From Nostoc sp. 'Peltigera membranacea cyanobiont' N6 (lineage in GTDB: Bacteria > Cyanobacteriota > Cyanobacteriia > Cyanobacteriales > Nostocaceae): 64,000 nucleotides of DNA. Positions 60,470 to 64,000 of this stretch are shown here, one piece after another. A program made the position numbers and the translations under genes. The notes under the pieces are model-generated. The model was not told where the DNA came from. It ran no database searches and saw only the letters and a program-made list of their open reading frames with translations. Position 1 is the first letter of the stretch. Every line of letters starts with the position of its first letter. Location of the stretch: contig NZ_CP026681.1 of the NCBI RefSeq assembly GCF_002949735.1, positions 1,798,001-1,862,000 on the forward strand, given 5' to 3'.

Positions 60470-62062
60470 ATGGAAGTCAAAACACAGATGATGGAAAATC
60501 GAATTCTTTACGTTCGCCTTCCTTGTAACCCCATCTTTCCTATTGGGGTTGTCTACCTGAGCGATCATGTCCACAAGCAGTTTCCTAATATTGAACAGCG
60601 CATCTTTGATTTAGGAACAGTGCCACCTTTAGATTACAATTCTGCTCTAGATCGCTGTATCGATGAATTTAAACCGACACTCCTAGTATTTTCTTGGCGG
60701 GATATTCAAATTTATGCCCCAGTTGGCGGGCGTGGTGGCAACCCACTGCAAAACGCCTTTGAATTTTACTACGCTAAGAATCCTTTATTAAAACTACGTG
60801 GCGGATTTGGTGGCTTACGAATCTTCATCGCTTACTATGTTGAGTTATGGCGAAATCAGGGCTTAATCAAACGCGGTTTAAAGCGTGCCCAAAAATATAA
60901 TTCTAATGCCCGTGTAGTTGTAGGTGGCGGTGCAGTCAGCGTATTTTACGAACAATTGGGTAAAAGTTTACCTAATGGGACAATTATTTCTGTGGGTGAA
61001 GGCGAAACCCTGCTGGAAAAACTTTTAGGTGGTAAAGATTTTCGAGATGAACGCTGTTATGTTGCAGGAGAAACTCAACCACGAGAACGGCTAATTCACG
61101 AACAACCCACCCCAATAGAAAAGACAGCTTGTAACTACGACTATATCGAAAGCATCTGGCCGGAATTTAATTTTTACCTGCAAGAGGAAGACTTTTATAT
61201 AGGTGTACAAACTAAGCGTGGTTGTCCTCATAACTGCTGTTATTGCGTCTATACGGTTGTCGAAGGCAAACAAGTACGCATCAACCCAGCAGATGAAGTA
61301 GTTGCCGAGATTCGCCAATTATACGATCGCGGCATTCGCAATTTCTGGTTTACCGATGCCCAATTCATCCCCGCCCGAAAATTTATCGACGATGCCATAG
61401 AACTCTTGCAAAAAATCGTCGATTCTGGTATGACAGATATCCACTGGGCAGCATATATTAGAGCCGACAATTTGACACCCGAATTGTGCGACTTGATGGC
61501 GAAAACCGGGATGAACTATTTTGAGATTGGGATTACCAGTGGTTCTCAAGAACTCGTGCGGAAAATGCGGATGGGGTATAACCTGCGAACCGTCTTGCAA
61601 AACTGCCGTGACTTAAAAGCAGCTGGTTTTAACGATTTAGTTTCCGTCAACTACTCCTTTAATGTTATTGACGAACGTCCCGAAACCATCCGTCAAACCA
61701 TCGCCTACCACCGCGAACTAGAACGGATTTTCGGTGCTGATAAAGTTGAACCTGCGATTTTCTTTATTGGACTACAACCCCATACCCATTTAGAAGAATA
61801 TGCTTTTAAAGAAGGCATTCTCAAACCAGGATACGATCCAATGAGTTTGATGCCGTGGACAGCCAAAAAACTCCTTTGGAATCCCGAACCCCTTGGTTCA
61901 TTCTTCGGCGAAGTCTGCTTGCAAGCTTGGCAACAAAATCCCAACGATTTCGGGCGCGAAGTCATGAACATCTTAGAAGAAAAGCTGGGTTGTGCCGACT
62001 TAGAATCAGCACTTTCCGCACCAATAGAGACGAAAGAAAAACAGTTAGCGGGTATATCCTAA
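60470..62062 (+). CDS. B12-binding-type radical SAM protein
   Basis: The 530-residue protein has an N-terminal half of the B12-binding-domain type (IGVVYLSDHVHKQFP and ARVVVGGGAVSVFYEQLG, GEGETLLEKLL), followed by a radical SAM core whose [4Fe-4S] ligands are the cysteines of RGCPHNCCYCVY (CX3CX2C, near residues 251-258). The signature of the S-adenosylmethionine-binding strands continues in FWFTDAQFIPARKF, YFEIGITSGSQELVRKM and FIGLQPHTHLEE. The cobalamin-binding DxHxxG motif is not obvious, so B12 binding is uncertain. The reaction is unknown. The start at 60470 may be replaced by an ATG at 60488 (MMENRILYV). Confidence 0.88.
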   Translation: MEVKTQMMENRILYVRLPCNPIFPIGVVYLSDHVHKQFPNIEQRIFDLGTVPPLDYNSALDRCIDEFKPTLLVFSWRDIQIYAPVGGRGGNPLQNAFEFYYAKNPLLKLRGGFGGLRIFIAYYVELWRNQGLIKRGLKRAQKYNSNARVVVGGGAVSVFYEQLGKSLPNGTIISVGEGETLLEKLLGGKDFRDERCYVAGETQPRERLIHEQPTPIEKTACNYDYIESIWPEFNFYLQEEDFYIGVQTKRGCPHNCCYCVYTVVEGKQVRINPADEVVAEIRQLYDRGIRNFWFTDAQFIPARKFIDDAIELLQKIVDSGMTDIHWAAYIRADNLTPELCDLMAKTGMNYFEIGITSGSQELVRKMRMGYNLRTVLQNCRDLKAAGFNDLVSVNYSFNVIDERPETIRQTIAYHRELERIFGADKVEPAIFFIGLQPHTHLEEYAFKEGILKPGYDPMSLMPWTAKKLLWNPEPLGSFFGEVCLQAWQQNPNDFGREVMNILEEKLGCADLESALSAPIETKEKQLAGIS

Positions 62063-62097
62063 AAAACTGAATTTCTCTCCTTCTCTTTCTCTGTATC

Positions 62098-62165
62098 GCG
62101 CCAGTTGCTTTAAGTCGGGAAACCCGCCCAACACACTGGCTTCTCTGTGCCTCTGCGGTTATTTT
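62098..62165. repeat. Dispersed repeats in the short gap
   Basis: CCAGTTGCTTTAAGTCGGGAAACCCGCCCAACACACTGG is a Nostoc-type palindromic repeat, and the following CTCTGTGCCTCTGCGGTT belongs to the CTCTGCG family. They fill the gap between the radical SAM gene and the DICT gene. Confidence 0.6.
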
Positions 62166-62176
62166 TACCAAATCCC

Positions 62177-63574
62177 ATGTTAGAAGGTTCAATCTTACAA
62201 CAGCTAGAAACAGCCCATCGCCATACCACCAGGCCAATTCGATTCGGTGTTTACTATAAAAATACCCTAGTTGCCCTATGCCACGCTCTAGAAGACCATA
62301 TTTTAGCCGATGACGGGACACCCCTAGTTATCACAGCCTTTCAACAGGGGAAATGGTATCTACAAGAAGCTGAACGATATGCAGACATCGCCCAGCGCAG
62401 CTGCCAAATTGCCATCATGGCCGCCTCTGAATCTGGCTTTGCTGAACATCCTACCAGCCAGCTACCCAATGTAGACTTAGTAGGATTAGATTCAGGCGAT
62501 CCAGTGGCGCAGGAGTGGCACTTAATTATTTTATCGCCCAATTACACAGCAATGGTAATTTGTCAAGAATTATCAGAAGCTGATTATGGTAGCTCTGGAG
62601 TACCGACATCAGACTTAGAGCGTAAATTTTATGGCTTGTGGACATTTGAGCCAGAGTTAGTGCAAGACACAGCAGAAATAGCGATCGCTCACATCAAAAA
62701 ATACAATCCAGAATTGGCGGAAAAACTCACAGCAGATAAACAGCAAATTGTACCGTCAATGGATAGATCCCAAAATTTAGGTGCAGTTGTCTCTCGTGTA
62801 GTAGATTACCTCCAGACTGGGCAAGATAATTTATCCATCCCAACAGCGTCTCACCAACAAACCCTAGATCGCAACTTGGTTTCTAATGAAATCCAGGCAT
62901 TTTTGCGAATGGCGCAACTGATGGATATGGCAGATGTCAACAATCCAATGGCAGCTGCGGAAGTAGTAGTACTTGCTGAAGCGATCGGCCAGCTTTTGGA
63001 TCTTCCTGCATGGCAGATTAAAAGATTGCGGCTAGCGGCTTTGTTACATCGCATAGATCCATTACAAAAAGCAGAAAGCGTTCTCACTGGCGGTATAGCC
63101 ACACGCTACCAAGAAGATGCCCCTAGTTCTCCCTTAACTTGTCCTTTAGTACCAGGGGCGCAAGTATTGCGAACTATGCCAAGACTACGAGCAGTTGCCC
63201 AAATTATTACTCACCAAAGCGAGTGGTGGAATGGCACAGGGGAACCAGCAGGTTTAGCTGGAGATGAAATTCCCCTAGAGTCGAGAATTTTGGCATTATT
63301 GGCAGACTTTCAGTGGCGACTCAATGAGCGAAAATCGTCAAATCAAAGCCGGGAACAGATATTTACTCAAGCTTTAGATGAGTGCAGACAGCAACAATCT
63401 ACCCGCTTTGATCCTAAACTTGTAGATACCTTAACTTTATTAGTTATGGGTTTACAACAGGGACTCGAATTACCCATCATGACACCCAAAGTCAGCGCCG
63501 GCATTTGGATACTTGATTCCCAATGGGATAGCCACAGCAAGATAAGCGAGCAGATTGGTGGTTACTTTACATGA
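62177..63574 (+). CDS. DICT sensory domain protein with HD-type domain
   Basis: Residues 1-170 or so match the DICT domain (FGVYYKNTLVALCHALEDHIL and HLIILSPNYTAMVICQELSEADYG), a cyanobacterial sensory module thought to link to light or signal-transduction proteins. A linker follows, then an HD-GYP-like domain: AALLHRIDPL with the HxD pair and ITHQSEWWNGTGEPAGLAGDEIPLESRILALLADFQWRL, which corresponds to the HHExxxGxGYP...GLxGxxIPLxARIL pattern but without the canonical HHE and GYP. Phosphodiesterase activity on cyclic di-GMP is therefore doubtful. The ATG at 62177 is chosen; ten extra codons upstream are open. Its TGA stop overlaps the next ATG by four bases. Confidence 0.88.
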   Translation: MLEGSILQQLETAHRHTTRPIRFGVYYKNTLVALCHALEDHILADDGTPLVITAFQQGKWYLQEAERYADIAQRSCQIAIMAASESGFAEHPTSQLPNVDLVGLDSGDPVAQEWHLIILSPNYTAMVICQELSEADYGSSGVPTSDLERKFYGLWTFEPELVQDTAEIAIAHIKKYNPELAEKLTADKQQIVPSMDRSQNLGAVVSRVVDYLQTGQDNLSIPTASHQQTLDRNLVSNEIQAFLRMAQLMDMADVNNPMAAAEVVVLAEAIGQLLDLPAWQIKRLRLAALLHRIDPLQKAESVLTGGIATRYQEDAPSSPLTCPLVPGAQVLRTMPRLRAVAQIITHQSEWWNGTGEPAGLAGDEIPLESRILALLADFQWRLNERKSSNQSREQIFTQALDECRQQQSTRFDPKLVDTLTLLVMGLQQGLELPIMTPKVSAGIWILDSQWDSHSKISEQIGGYFT

Positions 63575-64000
63575 ATATTGAAGCAATTAGATTAGGAAAA
63601 CTCAAACAACTTCCAGGGGCAAATTTAGAAGACGAGGAACTCTCTCGACTGGATTTAAGCCGGATTAATCTTGCTGGCGCTACCCTTGTGGGCGCTAATT
63701 TTGCTGGTTCTAAACTCGAAGGTGGACATTTGGAAGGGGCGAATTTGATGGGGGCGAACCTCCAAGCAACTGACTTGCGGGCGAATCTCATGGGAGCAAA
63801 TCTGATGCAAGCAGATTTAACCGGTGCTGATTTGCGGGGTAGCAATTTGCGTGGCGCTAACTTGATGGGAGCAAGACTCAGCGATGTTTCATTGGTGGGT
63901 GCTTTCTTGAGTGGTGCTAATTTGATGAATGTGAACTTGCAAGGCGTTGATTTGCGGGGTGCTGACTTGCGGGGTGCAAACTTGACAGGGGCAAATCTCA
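63571..64000 (+). CDS. Pentapeptide-repeat protein (3' partial)
   Basis: From about residue 25 the protein is a run of A(D/N)LxG pentapeptides (GANLMGANLQATDLRANLMGANL and so on), a right-handed beta-helix fold. The start ATG overlaps the stop of the DICT/HD gene in ATGA, so translation is probably coupled. The gene leaves the window at base 64000 and its end is not seen. Its function is unknown; such proteins are very numerous in cyanobacteria. The coupling makes a shared signalling role with the preceding gene likely. Confidence 0.9.
   Translation, partial: MNIEAIRLGKLKQLPGANLEDEELSRLDLSRINLAGATLVGANFAGSKLEGGHLEGANLMGANLQATDLRANLMGANLMQADLTGADLRGSNLRGANLMGARLSDVSLVGAFLSGANLMNVNLQGVDLRGADLRGANLTGANL

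Overview
The window is a stretch of chromosome from a filamentous, probably heterocyst-forming cyanobacterium close to Nostoc/Anabaena. The evidence is the photosynthesis genes (psaE, psb28, ndhO, a fibrillin/PAP protein), many cyanobacterium-only families (DUF1830, DUF3134, DUF4079, DUF6761, DUF1802, DICT), a stand-alone Mo-nitrogenase C-terminal-type protein, very frequent GCGATCGC (HIP1) sites, and the heptamer repeats (TCATTGG, GGGATTG, CAATTCC) and small palindromic repeats typical of Nostocales. Most of it is ordinary core genome. No rRNA, tRNA, CRISPR array, prophage or intact transposase gene was seen.

Layout. 0-3 kb: the end of a repeat-rich membrane protein, the nitrogenase-like protein, a conserved hypothetical and a Uma2 protein. 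3-12 kb: asd-dapA-rnj on the minus strand, diverging from tig-clpP-clpX across a gap of about 900 bases. 12-20 kb: an alpha/beta hydrolase, a second Uma2 protein, a PlmA-like GntR regulator divergent from a dienelactone hydrolase, an S1-domain protein, a Ycf39-like SDR and a HlyD-type adaptor. 20-24.2 kb: a minus-strand cassette of winged-helix protein, P-loop ATPase and DUF1802/PD-(D/E)XK nuclease, the best candidate for an uncharacterised system. 24.5-26.3 kb: a lipoprotein, a protein of four 20-residue repeats behind an unusual leader, a malate dehydrogenase remnant and palindromic repeats. 26.4-33.6 kb: ndhO, mutM, psaE, a fibrillin, DUF3134, mraY, a membrane diguanylate cyclase, moaB and psb28. 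34-39 kb: a Rieske oxygenase, a MerR regulator and a copper module (HMA chaperone, CopA-type ATPase, small membrane protein) with a MerR-type promoter. 39-50 kb: rtcB, pgi, a RelE toxin-antitoxin pair, an amino-acid ABC permease and ATPase, DUF1877, Uma2, an ArsR regulator with its palindromic operator, hemA and glpX. 50-60 kb: DUF981, glutaredoxin, tadA, an acyltransferase, a periplasmic protein, bolA plus a CGFS glutaredoxin, DUF6761, a response regulator, an ABC ATPase with two membrane proteins, and DUF1830. 60-64 kb: a radical SAM protein, a DICT/HD protein and a pentapeptide-repeat protein running off the end.

Two themes stand out. First, small repeats have entered genes: an in-frame heptamer tract inside the copper ATPase, an 8-codon repeat insertion just before Walker A of an ABC ATPase, repeat-supplied stop codons in that ATPase and in merR, and a MITE-like element abutting the malate dehydrogenase remnant. 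Second, several control sites can be read directly: the MerR-type promoter with a 20-base spacer, the 12-6-12 ArsR palindrome, a short upstream ORF with a perfect ribosome binding site, and several intrinsic terminators, one of which has no gene in front of it.
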